From positions 62,001 through 126,000 of the forward strand of contig PCAM01000006.1 of NCBI GenBank assembly GCA_002730555.1: 64,000 nucleotides of DNA, in the 5' to 3' direction. Position numbers and translations under genes: made by a program. The notes below the pieces were generated by a model. That model did not search any database. It worked only from the letters and a program-made list of their open reading frames with translations, and had not been told where the DNA came from. The DNA comes from Chloroflexota bacterium. GTDB lineage: Bacteria > Chloroflexota > Dehalococcoidia > Lucifugimonadales > Lucifugimonadaceae. Positions 1-9,699 of the stretch are shown piece after piece (position 1 is the first letter of the stretch; the number at the start of each line of letters is the position of its first letter).

Positions 1-240
1 GAACAGTAACAACGCCGGACGTTTGACGTACGAGCGGATGTGATCTCCCTTCCGTTGGGCACAGGCTCCGGCCGCGTGCCGAAGCCCGTTCCGGTAACGG
101 TATGGCTACACGATCAATCCGACTTCGGGGTTGGGTTCAATTCAGGTATGAAGCTTCCTATGAAAGCGCACACACGGGCATACACGCACGAGGGCCTAAC
201 TGTTCGCTCAAGATGGCGGGCGTCCCGTTCAGGAGCAGTT

Positions 241-750
241 TTAGTAGTCGCCCGGGTCGTTGTAGCGCCACAGCCGCCAGATATGGTGACCCAACGCCAT
301 GAAATTCGATAGCAGAGCACCAGCGAGCAGGGACGATCTGATCCCGGCGTGAGTGGGAACCCGGAGCTGCCCGCCGGGAATATGGCCGTACTCGGCGATG
401 ATCTTTTCGACGCCTTTATCGAACCCGTGGTCGTAACCAAACCACCCGCCGACGAACGCTCCTGTGGTGATCAAAACGAAAGCGACGAACCGGGTTTCCC
501 ACTCACCGTCCAGTTTCCACCAAGCGGCGGCGGTGCTAAAAGTCACGACGATCGCGATGGTATTGATGACGGTGAAAGTCTGGAAACCCAGTCCGGCGAG
601 CGGCGGGAAAGATACAGACCAGAACAGGTACCCGACGAACCCGAGCATCAAAGCCGCTAGTAACCCGACAATAGATCGCCCTATCGTCGTGATCAGGAAC
701 ATGTCCCAGGAGGCCATCAGTGATCCGTTTTCCACCCCATAAGGGGCCAT
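241..750 (-). CDS. Hypothetical multi-pass membrane protein
   Basis: 169-aa ORF with several hydrophobic segments (FLITTIGRSIVGLLAALMLGFVGYLFW; TFTVINTIAIVVTFSTAAAWW). Start may be the internal Met at about 717. Confidence 0.55.
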   Translation of the reverse strand: MAPYGVENGSLMASWDMFLITTIGRSIVGLLAALMLGFVGYLFWSVSFPPLAGLGFQTFTVINTIAIVVTFSTAAAWWKLDGEWETRFVAFVLITTGAFVGGWFGYDHGFDKGVEKIIAEYGHIPGGQLRVPTHAGIRSSLLAGALLSNFMALGHHIWRLWRYNDPGDY

Positions 751-952
751 CGTCGTACGGTAGAGCGCTTCAGGGTTTGTCCGGATCTCGCCGGGTTACC
801 CGGTGAATGAGATTACGCTCGGCCCGGCCGTTATCTCTACTACAAGTTCTTCCGGTTACGATTCTAACTGCGATTCAGGCGGTTTCGGTCGGTAACAACG
901 CCGAACTCAAATTTCCGATGTTGAACATTGACGGTAGGTCGGGGCCAGGGCC

Positions 953-3247
953 CTACTCAAACGCGTCGGCCAGCGCCCGTTCTTCTTCGGCCCGGCCTGG
1001 ATCCCCCAGCCTGTCATACACCACCGCCAGACGCCTGTGAGAGTTCAGAGCATGCTTTGACAACGGGGCGCGTTCGACCACCGTTTCGTACGAAACGGCC
1101 GCCGTATCGAGCTCCCCAAGGTTCTCCAGGGCAACGCCCCTGAACCACCAAGCTTCGGGATTCGGGGAGCCCGCCGTCTCCATATCGATGGCGCGATCCG
1201 CATAAACAAGTCCCAGAGTATCGTCGCCGATAGCTAGAAGCCCTTGCGCTGCATCGGCCTGGATGGACGGGTAAGAAGGGCGTCCGGCTGCGATTTTGAT
1301 ATATCTAGATCGCGCCACATCAATCAGGTCATCCCGGCCAAGCGCGACCAGCCTGGATTCAGCCTGTCCTAGCCGCAACTGCGTATCAAATGCCTTCGGG
1401 TTTCTGGTTTCAAAACGGTGAGCGGCCTCCAAAGCGGACTCCCAGCCAAATACCGCAATTTCACGATCGCCGGTGGCCTCCGCCTCGTCCGCCGCCTTCC
1501 GGAAGAGATCGTTGACAAGCAGGTGGTAGGGCTCGACATCCGGGTTGAGACCCACGGCGCGTTGGATCTTGGCGAGACCCTCGTTTGGCCTGCCCTCGTC
1601 GATCAGATCCCGGGCATCCCGGGCGATGGCGCTTGCCTGCAAAGTCCGGAAGTCCCGGTAGTACAAAAGCCCGGCGGCCAGTACCGTCACCGCCAGCGCT
1701 ATCCCCGCGATCACGTATCGGGCGGAAGGCGAAATTGCAGCGTCTGAGGTGGAGCTGCTACGGCTCCGTCGCGACGCGCCGGACGAGTTCGTTTCCACCC
1801 CGCGACGGGCGATCTCCACAGCGGCGATCAGCAGCCCCATGACGGCCCAGAACGGCAGCAGATCGCCGACTCGCGCCACGCCCGCCATCTGCTCCATCCC
1901 ACGGCCGACGAGGGCCGCCAGCAATCCCACAACCAGTATCGAGAGCCACTTGCTGTCGCCCCCTGCCCGTTTAGCAGCGCCCAGTGTCCTGACGCCCGCG
2001 TACACGGCGAGCAGCGCCATCGCTAAGAACGTAGTCAGCCCCAGGAGTCCCAGCTCCAACAGGATCTGCAATGGGAAGTTATGGGTGTGCTGGGCGAGGG
2101 AGTTGCTCTGATCGACCTCGAGGCCAAGCGGATAGGCGTAGTAAAACATCTCCGGCCCGTACCCAACGAGCGTCCGCGCCGCTGCGATGGCGCCCGATTC
2201 CTCCGGTACCCACGCCCGGGTCACCGATAACTCAAACGCCGATTCCCAGATCGGCGACCTGCCGCCCATGGAACCGCTAGTTGAGTCGTCAAAAATACCG
2301 CCAAGATCCGCCAGGTCCCTCCGGCCCCCGCCTTCCGCCCCGGGAACGATGCTTATGACCACCGCAACCAGCACCCCGGCGGCGATCATCGCCAAGCCTT
2401 TCGCCAGTGTGCGCCGGTCCAACCACACGTAGCCGATCACTGCGAAGCCGATCACGCCGGTCCCGTAGCCGATCCACGGTCCCCTGCTGCCGGTGTACCA
2501 GAGCGCCGCAAGTTGTACCCCGAGCGCTATCACTCCAGCCACGAGCCAGCCGTACTTTACCTCGCGATGCTCACCGAGGGCGACGGCAGTGGTTATCGCC
2601 GCCGTCATCACCAGAAACGAGCCCAAAAGGATGGGATTCCCGAACGACGCGAACACACGATCGGCGCCTTCTCCAGGCCCCAGGGGATCCCACTCAAATC
2701 GTTGGCTGATGCCGTACAAGCCAGCGACGGTTCCCGTCCCGGACAGCATCAGCATCAGACGCCGCATCTGTTCGCCCTTGCGCATGCGAATTGCTATGGC
2801 GAGGAACACCACCACGAACGCCAGGGTTGAATACAGTTCGTAACCGAGATCCGTGAAGTCTCTTCCCCAGAGGCTGACGGCCGGCACCGGTGACAGTCCT
2901 GTGGAGACGACAGCCACCAGAGCGAACGCGAAAGCCGAGATCACCGCCCACCGTTCAGGGCGACGCGCCGCCCATCCGAGTACGTTCGATACGCCCAGGG
3001 TCGACGCGGTTCTTGAGTAGAGCGCCCATTCCCAGGCCCACGCGGCAATGATCACGAGAGCGACCAGGTGAAGCACGGCGTATTTGGGGTCGTTGTAGAA
3101 ACTGAACCAGTGCCGCGGGTTGAACACGAGGGGCACTAAAACGACGCCCGTTATCCAGGCGGCTTCGATCACCAGATCCGTGATCCGACGGTGTTCGTTG
3201 CGTGTTCCTATCGCCCTCGTAGCTGAGCGGGCGCGGTTTCGATTCAT
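953..3247 (-). CDS. O-antigen ligase/polymerase-like membrane protein with C-terminal TPR region
   Basis: Many TM helices, WzyC-like segment (GPWIGYGTGVIGF, HTHNFPLQILLELGLLGL), then TPR-like helices (NPEAWWFRGVALENLGELDTAAVSYETVVERAP). Start placed at internal Met (MNRNRARS); the ORF is open to 3328. Confidence 0.75.
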   Translation of the reverse strand: MNRNRARSATRAIGTRNEHRRITDLVIEAAWITGVVLVPLVFNPRHWFSFYNDPKYAVLHLVALVIIAAWAWEWALYSRTASTLGVSNVLGWAARRPERWAVISAFAFALVAVVSTGLSPVPAVSLWGRDFTDLGYELYSTLAFVVVFLAIAIRMRKGEQMRRLMLMLSGTGTVAGLYGISQRFEWDPLGPGEGADRVFASFGNPILLGSFLVMTAAITTAVALGEHREVKYGWLVAGVIALGVQLAALWYTGSRGPWIGYGTGVIGFAVIGYVWLDRRTLAKGLAMIAAGVLVAVVISIVPGAEGGGRRDLADLGGIFDDSTSGSMGGRSPIWESAFELSVTRAWVPEESGAIAAARTLVGYGPEMFYYAYPLGLEVDQSNSLAQHTHNFPLQILLELGLLGLTTFLAMALLAVYAGVRTLGAAKRAGGDSKWLSILVVGLLAALVGRGMEQMAGVARVGDLLPFWAVMGLLIAAVEIARRGVETNSSGASRRSRSSSTSDAAISPSARYVIAGIALAVTVLAAGLLYYRDFRTLQASAIARDARDLIDEGRPNEGLAKIQRAVGLNPDVEPYHLLVNDLFRKAADEAEATGDREIAVFGWESALEAAHRFETRNPKAFDTQLRLGQAESRLVALGRDDLIDVARSRYIKIAAGRPSYPSIQADAAQGLLAIGDDTLGLVYADRAIDMETAGSPNPEAWWFRGVALENLGELDTAAVSYETVVERAPLSKHALNSHRRLAVVYDRLGDPGRAEEERALADAFE

Positions 3248-3720
3248 CGGTGTAATGAATATCCCGTGGGTCGACAGGCTGATGAGCGGACAACAAGCGC
3301 CCCGCTTCTTCAAGGACCGGAGGCTCACGACGCATTATATGAACACCCCCGGCTCCCCCGATGTAGGCCCGCTTTCCCCCGGTGAAACGTCGTGGCCGTC
3401 CCGGTAGTTCCCACAGGTCCTGAAGAGATTGTTTGGAGTTGATACCTGTTCCCATTACGGGCCAAAGCTATGTAAATCCACATGCCACGACCATCCCTCT
3501 ATCGTTCGTCCGCCCAACCGTCACCGATCACTCACTTGAAGTGTGGAGCGGTGGTCACGAACGTTCCACTTCGAGAGATATCGGCATGGATGGCCGTTGC
3601 TCTCCACCGGTAACTTCAGTGTGACCCGTAGACGCCTCACCGCATACCGCGAATATCACGACGAAGGGTTGCGGTTGTCACACTGCGTTCAGGATCAACA
3701 AGCTCCGGAAACACCCGTGC

Positions 3721-4377
3721 CTAGCTTTCCTCGGGCGCCGTTCGGGTGACGATCTCGACGAGTACGGGCGACGAATCCCTTAGGATGCTAAGGGCCTCAT
3801 TGATCGCATCCTGCGCCGCCGTAACATTCTGGAATCCGATGGCATCCAGGCTGTTGTTGACCTGCCTCCCCGCCGTAGAAAGGTCAGACAGCACCGCCAT
3901 CAACAACTCTTGAACCTCCGCCTGCTCTTCCGTCGGAGCGAGATCCCTGGCCCGGACGACGTATCGAGCGAACTGCGATCCGGTCTGACGTACATCGTTC
4001 ACCCAGATCGCATTGGCCGCATCGGGGGTACTGAGCAGCAGGATAACCCGCGCCAGATCGTTGCCCGCTCGGGCCGCCAGATCGTTTGCCTCTTGCCTGT
4101 ACAGTTCTTCCGGTGCTAGTTCCGGCGTGGCGGTCGGCTCTATCCCGGGCGTTGCCGTAGCAAAACCCGAACCGCTGGGGAAGATCTGATTCGACTGCCC
4201 GGAGTCGTCCGAAATAGACGCGCCCAGGAAGATCACGGCGGCACCCACGACCAATGAACTGACTCCGCCGACAAGTGCGTTTCCTTTGGGCCCCTTCATC
4301 ACGGACCCGACGTAACCCAGCCACGCAAGTCCGCCGAGCGCTGCGGCCGCGCCGAGGACGATCAACAGGTTTTCCAA
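3721..4377 (-). CDS. Hypothetical membrane-anchored protein
   Basis: 218 aa, N-terminal TM segments followed by a soluble helical region. Confidence 0.5.
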   Translation of the reverse strand: MENLLIVLGAAAALGGLAWLGYVGSVMKGPKGNALVGGVSSLVVGAAVIFLGASISDDSGQSNQIFPSGSGFATATPGIEPTATPELAPEELYRQEANDLAARAGNDLARVILLLSTPDAANAIWVNDVRQTGSQFARYVVRARDLAPTEEQAEVQELLMAVLSDLSTAGRQVNNSLDAIGFQNVTAAQDAINEALSILRDSSPVLVEIVTRTAPEES

Positions 4378-4631
4378 ATTCGCTCTTCGCTTTCAGGTCT
4401 CGCCCGACTAGGCAGGTACCGGTTCTGTCCGCACTCTAATCCCGGGGGTTCCGAGGAGCGCGGCGGTTGCATCTAACCCAGATGATTAATCACCGACCAT
4501 TATGAGGTCTGAGGCCGGTGTCGCGCCTCCAGGAATCGATCCCGGAGCCTGAGATTGTGTTACGTGCGACGCCGCCGGACGGCTTCCCCGGATGCCCGCG
4601 ATCATCGGCGCTCCAAGCGAACCAGTCGCCT

Positions 4632-5822
4632 TTAATCGAAGAAGCCGGCGTCTTCCGGCCGCAGGTACTTCCGGGTGGCCTCTACATTCAGAGAAACCCC
4701 CAGGCCCGGTCTGTCCCAGACATCGATGAACGAGTCTTTGACAATCGGGGTCGGGAGCCCCTCGACGATGTCATACCACCAGTCCGGATCGCCGGTCGGG
4801 TACTCGAAGGCGATGTAGTTCGTGGGCAGGGTCGCCGCTACCTGCACCTGCGCCGCCAGCCCGATTAGCCCGTCGAGGGTTCCGTGCGGGGCGATCGAGA
4901 TCCCGTGCAAGTCGGCGTACTCGGCGATCCACTTCAGTTCGGCCAGGCCGCCGACATCCGCCAGGTCCGGGCCGATGATGTTCACCGCCCGCTTCTCTAA
5001 CAGGTCCATAAAGTTCTGTCGCAGATAGATCTGCTCGCCCGTGTGAATGGGTGTGGTGGTGTATGGAGTGATCTCGCGATACAGGTCCGCCAGCACGTAG
5101 GGGGTGTAGTCCCCGGTGATCATGTCCTCAAGCCACATCACGTTTAGATGCTCGACCGACTTCGCCAGTTTGAGAGCATCGGTCGGGCCAAAGCCGGGGC
5201 CGCAATCCAGCGCCAGCCCTATCTCATCTCCCAGGACGTCCTTCATCGCCTCAATACAAGCGATGGTGTGTTTCATCCCGCGCTCGGTGATCAGGCCTTT
5301 GTTGGGATGATATTTCGTCTTCTCGAGGTCCCCGTAGAAGTAACCGGGAACCTCCCGCACCATCGAGCCGTGGAACGCTATCCCTTGCTTGATGATCGAG
5401 AAGCGTTCCGGCCGGGATTTCATCCAGCGCATCTCTTCTGCGTAATCTTCCGGCTGGGAGTCGGACATCGAACGGCGTACGTTGCCGTTGTAGGTCATTA
5501 CCCGGTCCCGCACCTTGCCGCCCAGGAGCTTGTACACGGGCACTCCGGCCGCCTTGCCGGCAATGTCCCAGAGTGCCATCTCAATGGAGCTGACCCCAGC
5601 GCCCCAGGGCTTGAACGATCCCAGGCGGCGGATCTTTTGCATCACCCGTTCAACGTCCGTCGGGTCCATTCCGACGATCATGTCCTTGTAGAACAGAAAC
5701 AGCCATTTCATGTCCTGCTTGGCGGGCTCCGCCTGTCCGATCCCCGCGATGCCCTCATCTGTCGTGATCCTGACAACGGGGTTCTGGCCGATGATGGCGC
5801 ACTTAAGGTCGGTGATCTTCAT
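4632..5822 (-). CDS. Mandelate racemase/muconate lactonizing enzyme family protein (enolase superfamily)
   Basis: MKITDLKC... start at 5822; VRITTDEGIAGIGQAEPA, LDCGPGFGPTDALKLAKSVE...WLEDM, HTGEQIYLRQ, DVGGLAELKWIAEYADLHGISIAPHG. Confidence 0.9.
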   Translation of the reverse strand: MKITDLKCAIIGQNPVVRITTDEGIAGIGQAEPAKQDMKWLFLFYKDMIVGMDPTDVERVMQKIRRLGSFKPWGAGVSSIEMALWDIAGKAAGVPVYKLLGGKVRDRVMTYNGNVRRSMSDSQPEDYAEEMRWMKSRPERFSIIKQGIAFHGSMVREVPGYFYGDLEKTKYHPNKGLITERGMKHTIACIEAMKDVLGDEIGLALDCGPGFGPTDALKLAKSVEHLNVMWLEDMITGDYTPYVLADLYREITPYTTTPIHTGEQIYLRQNFMDLLEKRAVNIIGPDLADVGGLAELKWIAEYADLHGISIAPHGTLDGLIGLAAQVQVAATLPTNYIAFEYPTGDPDWWYDIVEGLPTPIVKDSFIDVWDRPGLGVSLNVEATRKYLRPEDAGFFD

Positions 5823-5959
5823 CGAAACTCTTTCGTTTGTCCGGTAGGAATGCAGGTAGAACGGCTGGTCGCGCGGGCACATGCCGCGATCGCCGACGAA
5901 ATCATATCGGCTGTTGCGGGTCTGCCGGGAGGATCTGGGGCGTGGGAACTCCGTCCATA

Positions 5960-6450
5960 CACCGCCGTCACACAGACCAGCTTTGCGCCGTCCATGCAGT
6001 AACCGGGAGTGTGCCAGCGCGTCTCAAGCGGTTGAAGGTTGCCGGAATCGTCGGCGGCACGGGCCACGACCGTGTAGTGGCCCTCGGACGACGGTGTCCA
6101 ATCCACGTCCTCTGCTACCACGGATACTCAAACGCACTCTCGTCGAGATGGGCGCCCTGCCAGGTATCTCGCCGTCCAGGCTCACGTCGACGCGGCGCAC
6201 GGATTGCCGGGGATTCCGGGTCCCAGGTCAGACCGGATGTTACCGGCGCACTCCAGCATGGCGGGAAGGGGTTTTATGGGGGCGCCGGGTCGAATACGGC
6301 GCCGTCGATGGAGAGCGACCAGTCCGCGATGTCGATATCCGGCACGGTGTAGTAGTCACGGATGTAGAAGAGCAGGGTGGGTGTGAGCCAGCTACGCAGG
6401 GCGGCGGGCGGGGTTTCCCCGACGACGCGTTGTCTATCGGGGCCAGTTGT
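5960..6450 (-). pseudogene. Decayed sulfite-oxidase-family molybdopterin enzyme (N- and C-terminal fragments, frameshifted, core deleted)
   Basis: N-term fragment ALRSWLTPTLLFYIRDYYTVPDIDIADWSLSIDGAVFDP; then in another frame MLECAGNIRSD (CAGN motif, about 6239-6259); VRRVDVSLDGE then DTWQGAHLDESAFEYPW in a different frame (about 6119-6169); then PSSEGHYTVVARAADDSGNLQPLETRWHTPGY (Mo-co dimerisation domain). Confidence 0.75.
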
Positions 6451-6630
6451 GCTGCGCCTGACCGGGTACAGGCGGGGTCGTCGGTGACCGTGATCAACCC
6501 GGCATCGGTACAAGTACAGAACGGCATAGCGGTATGCCCGGAAGTCCACCCGCTGCGTCGAGTGATGGCGGAGACGCTACATGCAACTATCCGGTTAACG
6601 GACTGGGAAACGGGCGGTGCGATGGCCGCG

Positions 6631-6677
6631 TGTCCCCTCTCCCGACGGGAGCGGCCGAGCGAATCAGGGGTGAGGGG
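6631..6677. repeat. Dispersed intergenic palindrome, copy A
   Basis: TGTCCCCTCTCCCGACGGGAGCGGCCGAGCGAATCAGGGGTGAGGGGG. Confidence 0.6.
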
Positions 6678-6831
6678 GAAGTCTGTCAGCGCGCAATCGG
6701 TGTGTGCTGGTGAAGGTCTCTCGTCCTTCCGATACTGGAAGGATCGGGATGACATTCGATTGTTTCACCCGTGTCTTGAGGTTCTCAAAGGACCGGTGTA
6801 GGCGAATACCAACCCACCCACTCAACCGCGG

Positions 6832-7911
6832 TTACGGCAGGTCTAGGTCAACACCCAGCTCTGAGGATGCGATACCAAACCATTCGATGACCTCTCGGTG
6901 GTACGGGATCCCCTCTTCCTTACGCTTGTTGGTCTCTTCAAACTCGGATAAGCCGGGGTAGAAAACCCGTTCCTGGCCCGGCGCCGGCGGGGTGTTCTTC
7001 AGGCCCTCTAAGAAGTCGTCCATGTCGTCTTTGAACTTGTCCGTGTCCATGAACGCGTCGATCTTCCATGCCTGGAAGTAGTGCGCTGTTTTCTGGTGGA
7101 TGAAGCCCGGTCCCGCGCCCGAGAGTTGCCCGGTCATGATGTCCACGACGGCGGCGAAGGCGTAGCCCTTGTGCGAGCCATTTTCTCGCGTGCCGCCAAA
7201 CGGCAGCATGAAGTACTCGTCCGGGATGCCGTCGGTTTCCCGGTCAATGACCGTCCCATCCGGACCGGCAACCCAGTTCGGGATCAACCCCGCGCCGACG
7301 CGGCGCGCCAATCGTATTTTGTTGCCGGCGACCTGTGTGGTCGCAACGTCAAACAGGAACGGCGGCATCCTACGGGCCGGTACTGCATAGGCGATCGGGT
7401 TCGTCCCGAACCTCGGCTCTGCGCCGAAGGTCGGCACCGCCTGCACCCCCCCGCTCCCCGTCATCGCCATGCCGATCATGTCTTCCTGAGCCGCCATAGC
7501 GGCATGATAACCGGCCCCGGCGAGATGGCCGGAATTCGTAACGGAAACGGCGCCCTGCCCGTGTTTCTCTGCCTTTTCCATAGCGACCCACATCGCCGCC
7601 GGGCCGATGTGCGCCCCGAGGCCGCGATCGGCGTCCCATGTGGCCGTCGTGTCCGACTCCCGGAGCGTCTTGATCTCCGGCCGCGGGTTCAGTGCGCCGT
7701 TGCTGTAACCGGAGACGTAAGACCGGAGCATGTTCGACACGCCGTGGGTCTCCACCCCGCGCAGGTCGTTCATGATCAAAACGTCGGTTGCCACCCTTGC
7801 GTCCTCGTCTGACAATCCCACCTTCAGGAAGATGGTGTTTGTGGCCACTCTGATCTTGTCCTCCGCTACGTAGACACGGTCGGCGTCCGGAACCTTGAAG
7901 CGTTCGAGCAT
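6832..7911 (-). CDS. Ldh family (malate/L-lactate/ureidoglycolate dehydrogenase-like) oxidoreductase
   Basis: GVETHGVSNMLRSYV, VTNSGHLAGAGYHAAMAAQEDMIGMAMTGSGG, FGTNPIAYAVPA, PFGGTRENGSHKGYAFAAVVDIM. Confidence 0.9.
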   Translation of the reverse strand: MLERFKVPDADRVYVAEDKIRVATNTIFLKVGLSDEDARVATDVLIMNDLRGVETHGVSNMLRSYVSGYSNGALNPRPEIKTLRESDTTATWDADRGLGAHIGPAAMWVAMEKAEKHGQGAVSVTNSGHLAGAGYHAAMAAQEDMIGMAMTGSGGVQAVPTFGAEPRFGTNPIAYAVPARRMPPFLFDVATTQVAGNKIRLARRVGAGLIPNWVAGPDGTVIDRETDGIPDEYFMLPFGGTRENGSHKGYAFAAVVDIMTGQLSGAGPGFIHQKTAHYFQAWKIDAFMDTDKFKDDMDDFLEGLKNTPPAPGQERVFYPGLSEFEETNKRKEEGIPYHREVIEWFGIASSELGVDLDLP

Positions 7912-8000
7912 TTTTGTCCCCGTTGCGTGATTTCTGATCCCGGTCCGCCGGGAGTCATATTCGTATTCGGGCGAATCGCCCAGATGTTAGCCGATCTCCC

Positions 8001-9290
8001 CTACGTCTTTGCATCAACTTTGCCGGCCATCGGCGCCACAATGGCCAGAACCGTGCCGACGGCCGCCACTATCGCCACGAAAATAACCACGGCGTCGAAA
8101 TTCCAGTGAGTGTTCAGTACACCGGCGAGTATGGGCGCCACCGCTCCAACTAGAGATCCGCCCGCAAACAACACGGCGATAGAGGTTCCTTCAGAACCTT
8201 TTTCGGTCGAGTCCATGGCGGCGGCCACGATAACCGGCATTATCGAGAACAGGAACACGCCGAGGAAAACCATCGTGACGGTAAGGCCCCATCCGTCGTC
8301 CGCTATCAGAAACAGCAAAACGAGACCCGTGATAGAAGCCATCGAGAAAGCGATCACGGGTCTCCTGCCAAATCGATCGGACAGGAGGCCCAACGCCGGG
8401 GTCGAAATTATGCCGGCAAGGGTCAACAGCGACACGTGGATCCCGATAGTCAGGTTGCTGTAATCCAGGACGTCAGACATGTAGAGCACGAGGAACAACT
8501 GGATCGAGTTGTGCGCAGCCCCCCTGAGCGCGTGCATGAGCGCCATCACCATCACCGCCGGGTTGCCGATTAACCGTGCTGTGGCGCCGGCGTACGACCT
8601 GAGCGAAACGCTCTCTCCACCAGCCGATCCCTTGCCTTTGAACCTGCTGACGATCACGAGCACCGTCAGTACCGCCGGTACGACGAGGAGAAAGGCAACG
8701 GTCCGCCATTCCATGCCAGCCCATTCAATCCCAAGGTAGCTGATACCGCCCAACAACAGTCCGATCGTTGCCGGAGCGGTGGTGTTCCCGATCTGTGCAC
8801 CGGTTGAGTGGGCCGCCATGGCGAAACCGCGGCGCTCCGGATAGTGAATCGCCAGTTCAGAGAAGGCCGGCGCGTGCCATAACGATGTGCCGGTGCCAAG
8901 GATCATTAGCGCCAGTACGGTAAGCCAGTACCAGGAGGACATGCCGATCAGCAGGTAGCCGATCGCGACGAATGACATGCTGACCGCCAGCAGCGTCGGC
9001 ACCCTGTGCCGATACATATCGGTCAGGATTCCCGCCGGCACGTTGGCAAGTCCCATCGAGGCATCACGCGCTGCGAACATGCCACCGATAGCCACGTCGG
9101 AGAGCGCCAGAGACGCCTTGATCTCCGGCACCAAGATCAGGATCGCGCCTTGGCCGAAGTGCTTTATGCCGTGCCCGGCCGAGATCCCGTACATAAGACG
9201 GGAGCTCTCCCTGGGCTGCACCTCGTCCGATGCTTCGGAGTTTTCAGCGGTTTCAGGAGTCTCAACTATTGCCAATTTTCCCCGATTCAT
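8001..9290 (-). CDS. MFS transporter
   Basis: 429 aa, about 12 TM segments, LLSDRFGRRPVIAF loop motif. Confidence 0.88.
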   Translation of the reverse strand: MNRGKLAIVETPETAENSEASDEVQPRESSRLMYGISAGHGIKHFGQGAILILVPEIKASLALSDVAIGGMFAARDASMGLANVPAGILTDMYRHRVPTLLAVSMSFVAIGYLLIGMSSWYWLTVLALMILGTGTSLWHAPAFSELAIHYPERRGFAMAAHSTGAQIGNTTAPATIGLLLGGISYLGIEWAGMEWRTVAFLLVVPAVLTVLVIVSRFKGKGSAGGESVSLRSYAGATARLIGNPAVMVMALMHALRGAAHNSIQLFLVLYMSDVLDYSNLTIGIHVSLLTLAGIISTPALGLLSDRFGRRPVIAFSMASITGLVLLFLIADDGWGLTVTMVFLGVFLFSIMPVIVAAAMDSTEKGSEGTSIAVLFAGGSLVGAVAPILAGVLNTHWNFDAVVIFVAIVAAVGTVLAIVAPMAGKVDAKT

Positions 9291-9326
9291 ACTTATTTCT
9301 TGAGATTTCCATCGACGGTGTTGCAG

Positions 9327-9647
9327 TCACGCCCCGGCCTCAACTCCGGTGAAGTGCGGTATAACTTCGGTGGAGAACTGTTCTAGCTGTTCGAGTATCA
9401 CCGATTGAGGCGTGCCAATAACGGCGCCCGCGTTGACGAACTCCGGACCCGGGTAAAGGTCCTGGAGCGGCATCAGCTTCTCCACGATCAGTTCCTCGTT
9501 GGGGAACAAGCGGTTGTTGGCCGCGATGCCCCCGAATCCGATGTTATTGAAATCGATGTGCCCGGCGTAGAGCGTTCCGAACTCCTTGATCATGTGTTGC
9601 AACTCTCCTGAGCGGGCGTGCATAGAGGGATCGCACGCCTTCGCCAC
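9327..9647 (-). pseudogene. C-terminal stub of a luciferase-like (LLM) flavin-dependent oxidoreductase
   Basis: 106 aa with LLM-type C-terminus (NAGAVIGTPQSVILEQLEQFSTEVIPHF). GTG start is immediately preceded by an in-frame TGA, with no N-terminal barrel upstream. Confidence 0.6.
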
Positions 9648-9699
9648 TCATTTCGGGCGATATTAACCGCGGGACGCCGCGTTCGGGGCGCCGGAGTGG

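Noticed and set aside
5148-6002. 284-aa plus-strand ORF
   Set aside because: Antisense to MR/MLE 4632-5822 and the sulfite-oxidase remnant.
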